DNA from: Synaphobranchus kaupii
Taxonomy: Eukaryota; Chordata; Actinopteri; Anguilliformes; Synaphobranchidae
DNA length: 64,000 nt
Direction: 5' to 3'
Assembly (NCBI GenBank): GCA_029718625.1
Contig: CM056379.1
Location: forward strand, 59,547,626-59,611,625
Both the position numbers and the translations under genes were made by a program. The notes under the pieces are model-generated. The model searched no databases. It worked only from the letters and a program-made list of their open reading frames with translations, and was not told where the DNA came from. Below, in pieces: positions 21,954 to 33,514 of this stretch (position 1 is its first letter; each line of letters begins with the position of its first letter).

Positions 21954-22699
21954 CTGCTTGTAAAGCTCCGTGGCACTTTTGTCCTTGAAGTGGGAGCGCA
22001 GGATGTGTCGGAGCGTGGGGAGAGTCAGGTGGGGTTTTCCTTCCAAGTAGCTGCGCAACTGTGAGCCTGGAGAAATGGCTCTAATTACAGCATCTACTAT
22101 CTCTATTTCGGGATAACCCCTGTTTAGCCCATTCTCTATCTGATGAGCAAGGCTAGAAAATGTCAATTTATCTCTCTGGCCTGGTTTGCCTATTTGACCT
22201 GAGATTTTAAAATCTTTGCGCCAACATGGGCTTGGCTGCTGTGGCTGAGCACTGAATGAGGGCTGCATGTTGACTTGTGGGCTAACATTAGGTTGGGCCT
22301 GGCATTGAGACTCATGAAAAGTAGCATTGACAGGGGTGAACTGCCCCACTTCCACCTCTTTAGGTTGCTCCACAGTTCTTTGTTCATTTATTTCCCTCTG
22401 CATTGCTGCACTTCCCACCTTTCCCTCAGTTTGTGCTGCTCCATTATCTGTGCCAGTGGTCAAATCTGCAATTTTGTCTTTCAATAGCAATTTAGCCATG
22501 CCTCCATCTTCTAACTCTGTCACGTCTTCTCTTTCTTAATCACATGGATCACTAATGATATGCGAGACTTTGCTTTAACATCTGCTCTTTGCTCACCTGA
22601 GATGCTCAGAAAGTCACAAACCTCGAGCAGATTGTCTCTAGTCAGGGTAGGTAACTCTCCTATTACCTCTGCCTGTTGTTCTTCTAAGGCTGTCATCAT
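21953..22699 (-). pseudogene. Gypsy gag, N-terminal half
   Basis: The gag start is probably the ATG at 22699 (MMTALEEQQAEVIGELPTL). The first frame holds an N-terminal helical domain (LTRDNLLEVCDFLSISG) and ends at a stop near 22526. The next frame (open to 22523) continues with a low-complexity Gln/Pro linker and the capsid start: DFKISGQIGKPGQRDKLTFS, EIEIVDAVIRAISPGSQLRS and LTLPTLRHILRSHFKDKSAT. The capsid is then interrupted at the LINE tail near 21953 and resumes at 15172. Gag forms the particle shell; a frameshift and the insertion disable this copy. Confidence 0.85.
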
Positions 22700-22929
22700 G
22701 TTGACAGGACAGGAGGAACCTTTACTGTACAGGAGTTGACTCTGAACTGAATGGCCTTTAATGTGCCTGATGATCTCTGGTTGGTCTCAGGCAACGTACT
22801 CAACCACCAGCTTCCAGCTCTCCTTTAACAGCAACACCTTCCTCACTGCCGCCTGCCTGGGTTGTATTTTGGGGGATTTCACTGTCAGGATAGGACCGCC
22901 AGGCTGTGGGGACCGGACACCTGAAGAGA

Positions 22930-22951
22930 GATCCCAGCGGTGCCTCCAAAA
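22930..22951 (-). other. Primer-binding-site-like sequence of the Gypsy element
   Basis: On the minus strand, directly after the LTR end TACAACA, comes a short TTT and then TGGAGGCACCGCTGGGAT. An 18-nt TGG-starting sequence in this place is where a tRNA primer would pair. The tRNA was not identified. Confidence 0.5.
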
Positions 22952-24120
22952 TGTTGTACCCCTGAATAGGTGGACGAAATAATAATGTGACTCAACACAG
23001 TGCTTCTCCTCTGATGGCTTTATCACAAATCAATAAGTAATAAGCAATACATTTTTCCAGTGTTCAATCTCTTACAAACATAGGAACACAATATTATTCC
23101 ATACAATATTAGGACAAATTCCATTTCTGATTCAAATAACATTTGTTTACATTTTGTTCCAGTATAAAATAAAATAATTGTCTAATTAATAATTTTACTC
23201 TTATTTTACAGATTATTCTTTTACACTTGCAAAATACATTATTTTATAATGGCAATCTAAATTCAACATTAGCTTATAAACTGAAAAAGTTATGGCGTGT
23301 GCTATTGCTATTCACAATGACTATTATACACTGCAGTTTTCATAACCAATGTTACGATCTAATTTTCCAAGTTTGGTGGATCTAACATGGTATATATGTG
23401 CTTAGGCGACATCATTTAAACTTTCCTGGTCATGAAAATACAAACCTTACAACATATTTATAAATGACAATTTTCAGAGTAATGCAGATATAAATGCTAG
23501 AAACAATACCAATACAAACATAGTTAACTAGCAACATATGCAGAAAAACCGTGAACTAATGTCCATCATTTTACATAAAATTGTATGTTTGGGCAGTTCA
23601 AAACTACTAGCCATAGATATAGCACACTGGTGGCTTTAGCTATCCTAGCTAGGTATATACCGTACTTTATATGAGACCCATTTCTCTGAAATAAACAAGA
23701 TAAGGATCTTACTTCATATTCTCCAACACACAATTAATACAAGGTATTAAACCGATTCATCGGCGTGATATATCCAGCATTGTGCAAGCTAGCGAGACGC
23801 GTGCCTCACGTGTGCTTAACTTCAGTATTAGCAAGACGCTAACATAAACCACATGCTATTTTCCCTTCAATTATAGGATACAACTTGACAGAAACGGCAT
23901 AAAAACGCCCAACAGTTACATTCCTGAGATGAAACATATACACAAAGAGCTTGCAACTGTTTTCTAACCATATTAAAGGCAACAATAACCTGAATAGGGG
24001 GACGAAATAATAATGTGACTCAACACAGTGCTTCTCCTCTGATGGCTTTATCACGAATGGAGAAAATTGCGCGAGTTCTCCCCCTACTGCACAAAGGCAA
24101 GCATGAGTAATCAATATCAG
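22952..24120 (-). repeat. Gypsy 5' LTR region with a duplicated 65-bp block
   Basis: The LTR boundary on the plus strand is TGTTGTACCCC at 22952, adjoining the primer-binding-like site. A block of about 65 bp (CCTGAATAGG...TGGCTTTATCAC) occurs at 22968-23030 and again at about 23990-24053. The roughly 960 bp between the two are AT-rich without coding content. The outer LTR edge is uncertain. The second block may be a second LTR piece or an internal duplication. Confidence 0.5.
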
Positions 24121-24501
24121 GTTAGCAGAATAAGATCTTTTTGCAGATCACTGATAATACGAATATATCTTAACTTTTAACACTACAGTATGAAATAAAC
24201 AATGGATGAATTTTAACCCTTTAACAGAATGTGAGCTTTTACTATTTTTAAACCATCTGTAAGCACATCTTATAAAAATGTTTCTTATGACTGTATGATC
24301 TTTTAACCTTATCACTTTACAGACCATGAATTCAGTCTTTTTAAACTTCTCAGATTATTAGTGTATTACTGCTTTTCACTTACGCACACATACGGTGCAC
24401 GGTAACTGGAGGCAAAACAATCTGTTATTCCTCCAAACAGCCGATGAGACTGCACATTTATAGATAGCTAGCTGCTTCTAAATGAAACAAACTGCTAAAA
24501 A

Positions 24502-24603
24502 ATGGCATCATCCTGTTGCGTCTTTGGAGGGAAAACTTAGATTTTACAGGATACCTTCAGCATCTCTGGATTCAACCAATTCACCGGCAGATTTATATTG
24601 CTA
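24502..24603 (+). pseudogene. THAP-type zinc finger remnant
   Basis: ATG at 24502 begins MASSCCVFGGK, and after a one-base shift the sequence reads KLRFYRIPSASLDS. The order CC near the N-terminus followed by xFYRIP is characteristic of the start of THAP DNA-binding domains, found in P-element-like transposases and THAP proteins. Nothing of the C-terminal half of the domain is recognisable. Identification is tentative. Confidence 0.35.
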
Positions 24604-25180
24604 ATACCCGGGTGTGCACACTTCATATTAGGCAAAATATTTTGCTAAATTGCTACGTTATTGTGGATACTGTTGCTGGTGATCTATCATAGCTAAAGTT
24701 AGCACTTTGTGTTTGAGTTTTTTTTAATTTCCCCATCGTTTACATTGACATTATCTGCGGTGGTGGTATGATGTGTTGTATAGCTAGCTAACGTTAGCTT
24801 ATAGGCGTTGGAGGTAACAGTAGCCTAACGTTAGCCATTACACTCCGTTGATGGTGGAATTTAAATTGTGATCATGGACTGAGGGGAGAGAAATTGCGAT
24901 AGTGGACAGCGAAGAGGGAGATATCGATGCGGTCGTTCATCTCTGATGACTGTGCCTCTCTAAACACGCATCTCCTAAATAAATCCCGTTATTGACCACC
25001 ACTTTTTATTTTGTGGCGGCCGTGCTTATATTGAGTCAATGTGGGAAACATGTAGAGCTTAGCAAGCTAGACAAAAACGGTTAGAAGTCACTTCACCTAA
25101 CGTTAGTTGGCAGGAACTAACATTAACTCTACTAGATAATGAATGGAAAATCAACAATAATGCTGCAGTCCATCATCATA
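24604..25180. other. No supported feature
   Basis: No domain-bearing frame, clear repeat or RNA gene seen. Confidence 0.4.
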
Positions 25181-25690
25181 TACAACTCTGGAAAAAATTA
25201 AGAGACCACTGCAAAATTATCAGTTGTCTCGTTGTTACTTTGGTTATGTACTCTAGTACTTTGAGTTTGAAAGGATACAATGACCATGAGGTTGAAGTGC
25301 GGACTGTCAGCTTTAATTTGAGGGTATTTCCATCCATATTGGATGAACTGTTTAGAAATTATAGAACCTTTGGTTCATAGTCCCCCCCCATTTTTGGGCA
25401 TCAAAAAATATTGGACAGTTTAACATAATGTAGAATAAAGTAATCATATTTAATATTTGGTCACATATCCTCTGCATGCCATGACTTCCTGATGTTTGTG
25501 ACCCAACAACAGACTCTTTGATATCTTATTTTCTGGTACTCTTACAAGCGATACTATAACGTCTCTGCATTTGAATGGATCTCTATGGGAGTTGGGGGGT
25601 GGGACTAGATTTAGCTGTAAATTATGCTGGAACAGTATGGAATACATGGTTGGTAAAATGGCTGTAAGTCAGAGTTGTGCCCAAGTCATT
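25181..25690. repeat. Palindromic repeat, copy 2 (left half)
   Basis: Begins ACAACTCTGGAAAAAATTAAG, a Tc1-like terminal sequence, and proceeds through blocks shared with the other copies (CATGACTTCCTGATGT, CTCTTACAAGCGATACTATA, GGTGGGACTAGATTTAGCTG). The right half is absent. The reversed complete right half of the same subfamily is at 38655-39307. Confidence 0.75.
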
Positions 25691-26618
25691 TTGAGAAAGT
25701 CCAAGTCAAGTCTCAAGTCTTAGAGGACAAGTCTCATGTCAAGTCTCAAGTATTTTTTAAAAATCATTTAAGGTAAAATTCAATTAATTATTAGATTTTA
25801 AAGATTAAGGGTAGTGTAATTGTGCTTATTGCACAGTGGAAGATAATGGGACTTTAAATCAGATCAGTGAGGTACATTCCCAGTTTAACAACATTTAAAG
25901 ACATAGTTAAGTCAAATTCTGTAATAGTTGTCTTACCCTAAGTCATCAATAGGCCAGTCATATTCACAAACTGTCCCATGCCTGCTGCAGCCAATGTTAA
26001 CTTTGTAATGGTTGGCCTAGGGTGGGACCCTGAAATTCCATTTTGAAGTTAACATTAGCAGCAGCAAATAAGTCTAAAGGCCGTTTTCAAACACTACTGG
26101 CCGACTGACTACTTACAAGTCAATTAAACAGAATTGTGTAATTTGGGTAAACTTAATTACAATTATTGAATCTTTGTCACCACTGGCCATGAGAGTAAAA
26201 GAAAAAGTAATCACATCATTGTGAGAAATGATAACATTTAATGAAAAGTATAGAAAATTGTTACTTTTACAGTATGAGCCAGGGGGGCTTAATTATTCAG
26301 TGGTGGTGCTCCGGGATTTGTAGTTAATACATGCGTATACAAGGCTAGGCGTGACATACACACTGCTATCCAATGAATGCCATTTTCTCCAATCCAATTC
26401 TGCCACAGTCACCGGTGAGTGTGGGGTGGTACGCCCCACCCTCTAGGGGGGTCCGGGACATTACATTTTGTAAATTTTAACATGTTGTTAAATGTATCAA
26501 TCTGGTCCACTTTCAGAGGAAAATTAAGAGCCTAGACCCATGAAGAATTGTGTGCTTCTGTAAACAATCATAAACCCATGCAGTTGTATCAACTTGTAAG
26601 ACGCTTGATCCTACACTT
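25691..26618. other. No gene; AAGTC-rich low-complexity stretch
   Basis: From about 25690 to 25752 the sequence is made of CAAGTCAAGTCTCAAGTC-like words, a common fish dispersed repeat. The rest up to 26618 shows nothing I can name. Confidence 0.4.
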
Positions 26619-26623
26619 GAGCC

Positions 26624-27546
26624 TGTTACGATTCTGATAAGGACTCAGACGCGGACCACAGGATTAGGCAAAGAAAGTTGTTTATTCAGTCCAAAATCAC
26701 ATGCCAGGTAATCAAAAATGCTGACAGTACAAGAACGAGAGCCAGGAGAGTAGTCGGTGGAATGCAAAAGATCAAAAACCAGGAAATCACAGGCAGCAGT
26801 ACACAAGGGCTAGTCGAGAGAGTAGTCAAAAAAGTAGCAAAGTTCAAATCCAAAATAACACAGCAAACAAACAGAAGGGAAAGGCAGGCTCGTAGTCGTA
26901 CGGAAAAAAGTCTAGTAGTACACTCAGGCTTACAGGAAATCAGCACAGAGGAATGATCAACGTTCTGACAAAGTAGCACTGCACACGGAGGGCTTATAAA
27001 CACCGGGGAAGGATAAGACAAAGGAGGGTCAGGTGTGCGAGAGGGCGGGGTTACAAACAAGACAATGGTGATAACAATGGGACTCGATAATACAATAATG
27101 GGGGAAAGACAAAGACGTGGACTGGATTCACGAAAACACATTGAAGACAACACGGCCTGGATCAGAGGCATAACTACAATCCGGGGGTTAGTCTTGTTTA
27201 GTAACACATACATTAGTAGATTTTGTAAGTGTAACTTAAACTAGATAACCACAAGTGCAATAAGTAATTGTTAATAGTATCTACAGTTTAATACAAAAGA
27301 CTGAAGAAAGAATACGAGACAAGAAGGAAGGCGGAAATCCCGAATACTTCCGAAATCACCCGAATAGTGCCAGCACGATACAGGGGAGTGACAACTCGGA
27401 ACACAGCACACAGACAGACCGGGGAACTGAGGGAAATGCATACTGTACGGGAACCAAGGCTAAGGGCAATGAATATGAAAAATAGCAAAGTACAAAAAAA
27501 CACGAAAATAAACAATACACAGAACAGAAAAACCAGGAACATTACA
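26624..27546 (-). repeat. Solo LTR (923 bp) with 5-bp target duplication
   Basis: Plus-strand ends are TGTTACGATTCTG and AACATTACA, flanked by GAGCC on both sides (26619-26623 and 27547-27551). Read on the minus strand it holds a TTATAAG TATA-like box and an AATAAA signal about 60 bp before its 3' end, in the correct order for an LTR. Open frames inside are chance. A solo LTR arises by recombination between the two LTRs of a complete element. Confidence 0.85.
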
Positions 27547-27551
27547 GAGCC

Positions 27552-29085
27552 ATCAAAGAAATTAAGCAAAGCTGTCACGTGTGTTGCACTGTTTTATTTA
27601 AAGTTTCAAATCACAGTCAAATGTTGTAGTAAAAATATGGCACCGCATGCTACATCAGATTTAGAGATCACATTCAGCTTCAGTCAGGTACAGCTTTGCT
27701 AACTTGATGCTGGAAATAATGTTTTATACCATTGTAACCACATTCACATCGATGTAGCTGGGCGAACAGATAATTCCTGCAAATGATGTTGTCTCCTCAA
27801 AATGCATTGTGGACTGCTGGCTTAGCTGAAGCGACGGTGCAAAGCGGATGGCTATTTTATGTTTATTATGAGAGTAAAAAGAAAGTTTGGCTTCATTCTG
27901 AAACTGTGGTGAAACAAGGGCTGCCACCGTTTAGTTACCTGTATGTAATATCGCACGCCAAACCAAAAATAAAACCTTAACGATTACATTTCAGCCATAA
28001 TTTTACAAACAGACATACGGTTAATAACTAGCAGTAGTCGGATGAACCGCGGCATTAAAAGACGCGCACGGTGCTGAACAGCTACTCTCCTCTTGTCCGT
28101 AGCCGATCACTTCCGATTCAGATACGGTAGTGAGCACCAACGTCAAGTTAACACACTGACAAAGTCTCAATGAATGGACGTTGGGTTTTGCCGAATTGGC
28201 CAGAACACACTGGACATTGCAGTTCAGTAGCATACATGGCGACACACACAAAACAACATAATTGCATTGATTGCTGCATGTCCCCAATTACACTTATCGA
28301 TACTGAGACGTAGGCCTATCACTAACTATTTAGGTGAGTTTATGGTACATCCTTCCCTACAGATGTGCGCCGTATACGCACCACTACACCACTTGCTATT
28401 TAGTTAGCATGAGCTGTTAGTTCAGCTAGTCAAGTCTGATCAGTGATCACTCTTGAATGGGGAATCTGATTTAGCCTACTATAGGGAGGTCAAACGTTCT
28501 TCCCGCGATGTAATCACAATGGGCATTCTACACACAAAACAAAAAACAAAATTGACTGGGCTCATTTCAACATGTCATTTAACAAGGAAATCTACTAAAC
28601 GAGAGTAGATGAAGCTATTCATTTGTTTCAGAAGTGTACTTACACTTCAACAATGTTATTTTTTTACTTTAGAAGCCAGAAATGATTATGCTAATTTGAC
28701 TCTGTACCGAAATCAATGGGGTCATTATAAAACATCCAACCACATTGAAGTCGTTAATACACATTTTATTACAAGAAAAACTCACTGTGAAATGTTTTAG
28801 GTGTTAATCGATCGGTATGTATCGATACTTTCGTCTATTTAGGTGTCCTGAAAACGTTACATGTGCTGCGCGTCCTGCCACTTCAGAAGCAAAATGGCAC
28901 CAAAAAAATAAGGCGCTCGCCACCTTATTCGAAATAACCCCAGAAGGGATTTTGTAATAGTGAAATGAAATGTTATTCAAATTGTGGCCAACCCGTCTTG
29001 ACATCATGCCGATTGTTCAAATCCGATTGGTCCAAGATATGCTGGCAAAGAGGCGCTCTGAAATGTTTTCTGATGTGGCTAGGTC
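27552..29085. other. No supported feature
   Basis: Contains scattered short open frames without domain content. No RNA gene seen. Confidence 0.4.
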
Positions 29086-29476
29086 AGTAAACTCCAGATG
29101 AACAACGAGATTTTTACATGTAGATCTTCATCAAAATCTCGTCTACAGTATGGTATAAAGCATTTTAATATTGCGATTGGGTGTTTTTTTAAAATTAACA
29201 TGAAAAGAGAACATGCACCTTATAGATTCTGAATCCAAAAACTGAGAATTCTGATAACCAGTGCCAGCTAAAGTCGCTAGCTGATATGTTTTTCTCTGGA
29301 CCATATCGCCGGTAAACTCCAGATGAACAATGAGATTTTTACATGTAGATCTTCATCAAAATCTCGTCTACAGTACGGTATAAAGCATTTTAATATTGCG
29401 AATGGGTGTTTTTTTTTTAAATTAACATGAAAAGGGAACATGCACCTTATAGATTCCGAATCCAAAAACTGAGAGA
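29086..29476 (+). repeat. Direct repeat of about 165 bp, offset 225 bp
   Basis: 29086-29250 and 29311-29476 match closely (TAAACTCCAGATGAACAA, AGATCTTCATCAAAATCTCG, ATGCACCTTATAGATTC). Each contains an inner fold-back, GAGATTTTxxxxTGTAGATC with ATCTCGTCTACA. Confidence 0.8.
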
Positions 29477-29802
29477 ATGGAAGGTGGCACTTTAAACACT
29501 TTGTTTATGACTTTTTAAATTCTGTTTGCTGTGTAATTGGTTCTACAAAACAACATGCAACATACAGCTTCCAATCAAAGGCCCCCACCCCCTACCCTTT
29601 TCTCATAACTGTTGCTGTTAATATTTAAAAAAATTATTTCTGCTTGGGACCCAAGAAGAGAACAACACTGAAAACATGGTTGTCTGTAGACTAGATACGT
29701 TAAAATTACATTCACAATTGTGTGCCTTGTGCAGATATAATTCTCTTTTGATAAGAAAGTAGGTGGCTCTGAAAAGAGCTTTTGGGGTGTGCAATAAGAC
29801 CA

Positions 29803-30403
29803 TCAGAGCTGTAAGGACAGGGCTGTGTAAATGTTGTCAAGAAATAGCCTGTTACCCTCTAAATTTAAATGTGTCCCATCACTGTCTAAATGATTTAACC
29901 CAATGTTAGGATGCATAATGCAACCCATACCCATGTCTGACAGAAAGCCAAACATGGCCCCGTTTAGCCGTCGTCTGGTCCTTTCAAGGCCATATCTGGT
30001 AGTCGCGGTCTGACCCCGCCAGTTCCAGCGAAAACATCAATTTGGTTTTGGGAAATAGCAAATCGATTTACCTGATGTCAGCCTTCATGCGCCGCATTAG
30101 GCTATTCCTTGTATTTCCGTACGTGCCAATGCTTTTCCCACCGAGGTGAATCACCATCACATCTGGGTCGTCGCGGATGTCAGCCCGTTTCGAGCGGAGA
30201 AGAGGCATTAAGTGTTCCCACCTTCTGTCCCCTCTGCCAGCCCAGGTGATCTGGCAATCTAGCCCCAGGTTCTGGTCCAGTCCAAATGCTCCTAAATGAG
30301 CCTGCAGCCTGGCGATAAGCGAGCTCCCGATGATCCAAACGCGTGGTAATGAGCAATCGTTCATGTTGTCAATAGAAATAAAAACGAATGTTTTGTGGCG
30401 CAA
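29803..30403 (-). pseudogene. SGNH/GDSL-hydrolase-like gene, broken
   Basis: The frame from 30403 has RVWIIGSSLIARL, with a candidate nucleophile Ser in GSS at residues 26-28, then WAGRGDRRWEHL and DVMVIHLGGKS. The last is block III of SGNH hydrolases, but with GGKS where GGND is usual. After a stop codon near 30069 and a frame change, the strand continues with ERTRRRLNGAMFGFLSDMG and a C-terminal DSDGTHLNLEGNRLFL block, the position of the catalytic Asp and His, to a stop at 29803. Such SGNH-like proteins are found in fish in Ngaro/Crypton-type tyrosine-recombinase elements. No recombinase is visible here. The stop, the frameshift and the altered block III all indicate a pseudogene. Confidence 0.65.
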
Positions 30404-30643
30404 ATACTGTATTTATAGCTTTATTATGCAATCACTATTGGCTGAATTATCTCTATGCTAACCCACGATTGGATACTGTCCTCAAGTTGTGAATGGTCGA
30501 ATGCATTACCTGAACAATGCCGATAGGGTTTAATAAACAAATTATGAAATAGCCGCGCAATGTCAAAATGGGTCAGACGCATTAAGTAGGGGAGAACCGG
30601 GTCCAAAGATTAACTTTCTACAGTCATCCGGTTTACTCAAAAG

Positions 30644-31614
30644 TAGGGGTGTCACGATACCGATTCGAAATCGAAAATCGATCGAAATGAGCGTTTGATT
30701 TCGAACTTCGAAATCTCCAAGTTTTTTTTTTCTCTCCACCCCCGCCCCCCACGTGCTCTTCTTAGCCTTTCATGTGATGGGTAAAATGTAAAAAGAAGTA
30801 GCCTACTTGGCCATCTCTAATGTAAGCGTTTCCAACAAAACGAAACTTGACGCCTTCCACTGCATTTTGTTCGTCCACGCAGGCGTGCGTCCGAAGAAAA
30901 AGAAAAAAACGATATTTCAAAGAAGACACAGCTGCTAGTTAACGTTAGCTTACCGGTAGCCTGCATTACTTTTCAACACACCATGGCCACTGCTGGAGTC
31001 GGAGATGGAGAAACAGAACTGGAAAATCCTCCTGCTTCCCTCAAGTCACCGGTGTGGCAACATTTTGCCTTCCCCGTGAGTTATATAAACAATGAACGCG
31101 TCATTGACAAAAAAAACGACCGTTTGTTGGCTATGCTACACGCGAGTACCATACGCCACCTCAGGCAACACGTCAAATATGGCAGGACACATTCGCAGGC
31201 ATCACAAAGAAATAGATTTGACTGGGAAAAAAACATTGACACAGGCAACTCTTCCATTCTCATTTAGAATTTGAAAATGTAAATGACCATTGTCAGGGCA
31301 TAAAACCAATGTGTAAATTGTTAATAGCGTGGTAAATGTTCAACTGTTTATTATTCTGGAGTCTAGTTTTGATAAAGCTCTTAACTGTTTAGGTGTGTTT
31401 AAATATTCTCATATTTTTGTTATTATTTATAATTGTTATTATTCAAATAAAAGTTACTTATTGAGAAACAAGTATTTTTCTTTACAAATCAAGACTCGAT
31501 AGTCTAACAATGGCATAGCCATTAGTTAGACTATAGTGCTGGAAAAAAAAATAGTGCTGGAAAAAAATCGAAAGTCAAATCGAATCGCGGATTTGGAGAA
31601 TCGTGACACCCCTA
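30644..31614 (+). mobile_element. hAT element (971 bp) with 8-bp target duplication
   Basis: Ends TAGGGGTGTCACGATACC and ATCGTGACACCCCTA, flanked by CTCAAAAG at 30636-30643 and 31615-31622. It encodes a broken BED-finger transposase N-terminus and interrupts copy A of the TA-flanked element. Confidence 0.95.
30983..31274 (+). pseudogene. hAT transposase N-terminus with BED zinc finger, frameshifted
   Basis: The frame from 30983 starts MATAGVGDGETELENPPASL and leads into SPVWQHFAFPVSY, the opening of a BED-type zinc finger. After a shift in an eight-A run near 31110 the next frame continues with KKTTVCWLCYTRVPYATSG and the His part NMAGHIRRHH, then LTQATLPF before a stop. In ZBED-like hAT transposases this finger binds the element ends. 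The catalytic RNase-H-like domain is missing because the element is internally deleted, so the copy is not autonomous. Confidence 0.85.
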
Positions 31615-32556
31615 CTCAAAAGTCAATAAAGCTAGAGAGGCCATATTTTCTGACAAACAACTTGTATGTGTCCCTCACTCATAGCAACGGGAATTTTGTT
31701 ACCAGCATAAACAAGTCGGATATAAATTGGCTGCAAACAGGATGAGTGCAATGTGTCTTTCGTCCCTGCTGTGCGGGACGAAAAACACACTGAATCGGGA
31801 CGAAAGAATCACGTGAGGAAAAGTGTGTTTTAGCGGTCTTATCTCTGTCTTGTTGTTTTTTATGCTCATTCCTTTCAACAAATGTACTGTCAGGCAAAAT
31901 GCCATGTTAGGGACGAGTCAATGAATAATGGTATAAGTTTAAAATCCATGAAAATCAACCATGCGTCAAGAGCATAATGTCGCATAATTAAGAATTTTGC
32001 ATCGCAACGTTAAACGGTCTGAAATTGATGATTTAATAGCAACTCACCTTTATTAATAGCTACTAGACATCATTTATTGATGCTTATTATACCAGGCATT
32101 GTTGAATACTCGGTTCTGATGGGGTCAATACGCATTCCAAGGTTGTGCATTGATTTTCACCATGGCATTTTAACAGTGTGTCTTTCGTCCCGCTCGTGTC
32201 TCGCTTGCTTTCAAGTTGGCTAGCAGCTAAGTCTCGCAAGCATGCCATTCGAAACCTATGCTGTCCTTTAGTCAACAGTTATGTTAAGAAAATTATGCAT
32301 GTTTGGAAAATTCAAAACATAAGCACAATTATACAACCGAAAAACACTTCCGGTTTCGATATTTTACTTTCAGCTGTCAAAAATAACTTTGGTCTAGCAC
32401 TCCGCCAAAACGAGACGCACATCACTGGTTTTTTGCAGAGTGAAATGATTACACGTGTCACATATTGACTGATCTACGGCATTTGGGTTTCTGTAGTTTT
32501 CGCAAAAATCGATGTTATTCTTTCGTCCCGGTTCTCCCCTAGGCTAATCAATATTA

Positions 32557-33512
32557 GGGGAGAACCGGGATGAAAGAAACACGGGACATCGATTTTCGCG
32601 AAAACTACAGAAACCCGAATACCGTAGATCAGTCAGTATGTGACACATGTGTAATCATTTCACTCTGCAAAGAACCAGTGATGTGTGTCCCGTTTTGGCG
32701 GAGTGCTAGACCAAAGTTATTTTTGACCGCTGAAAGTAAAATATCGAAACCGGAAGTGTTTTTCGGTTGTATAAGTGTGTTTATGTTTTGAATTTTCCAA
32801 ACATGCATAATTTTCTTAACACAACTGTTGACTAAAGGACAGCATAGGTTTCGAATGGCATGCTTGCGAGACTTAGCTGCTAGCCAATTTGAAAGCAAGC
32901 GAGACACGAGCGGGACGAAAGACACACTGTTAAAAGGGTGTGGTGAAAATCAATGCACAACCTTGGAATGCGTATTGACCCCATCAGAACCGAGTATTCA
33001 ACAATGCCGTGGTATAATAAGCATCAATAAATGATGTCTAGTAGCTATTAATAAAGGTGAGTTGCTATTAAATCATCAATTTCAGACCGCTTAACGTTGC
33101 AATGCAAAATTCTATTAATTATGCAACATTATGCTCTTGACGCATGGTTGATTTTCATGGATTTTAAACTTATCATTATTCACTGACTCGTCCCTAACAT
33201 GGCATTTTGCCTGACAGTACATTTATTGAAAGGAATGAGCATAAAAAACAACAAGACAGAGATAAGACCGCTAAAGCACACTTTTCCTCACGTGATTCTT
33301 TCGTCCCGATTCAGTGTGTTTTGACACATTGCACTCATCCTGTTTGCGGCCAATTTATATCCGACTTGTTTATGCTGGTAACAAAATTTCCGTTGCTATT
33401 AGTGAGGGACACATACAAGTTGTTTGTCAGAAAATATGGCCTCTCTAGCTTTATTGACTTTTGAGTAAACCGGATGACTGTAAAAAGTTAATCTTTCGAC
33501 CCGGTTCTCCCC
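32557..33512 (+). mobile_element. TA-flanked non-autonomous element, copy B (right arm of the palindrome)
   Basis: Starts GGGGAGAACCGGGATG and ends GACCCGGTTCTCCCC, with TA on each side (32555-32556 and 33513-33514). It is 956 bp and the near-identical inverse of copy A. The two are separated by 13 bp between their flanking TAs. No coding content with a known domain. Confidence 0.85.
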
Positions 33513-33514
33513 TA

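Larger units (their letters stand above)
30589..32539 (-). mobile_element. TA-flanked non-autonomous element, copy A (left arm of a 2-kb palindrome)
   Basis: Starts GGGGAGAACCGGGTC and ends GTCCCGGTTCTCCCC, with TA on both sides (30587-30588 and 32540-32541). After removing the hAT inserted at 30644-31614 it is about 970 bp. It is an inverted copy of 32557-33512 over its whole length. Short open frames in the two arms mirror each other and have no known domain. The TA duplication fits a Tc1/mariner-type mobiliser. Confidence 0.8.

Noticed and set aside
26686..27213. 175-codon minus-strand open frame
   Set aside because: It lies wholly within the solo LTR at 26624-27546 and crosses its TATA-like and AATAAA signals; low-complexity Val/Leu/Ser product.
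32178..32925. Pair of similar 96-98 codon proteins on opposite strands
   Set aside because: They arise because the two arms of the palindrome are inverted copies; there is no domain and the arms also carry stops.
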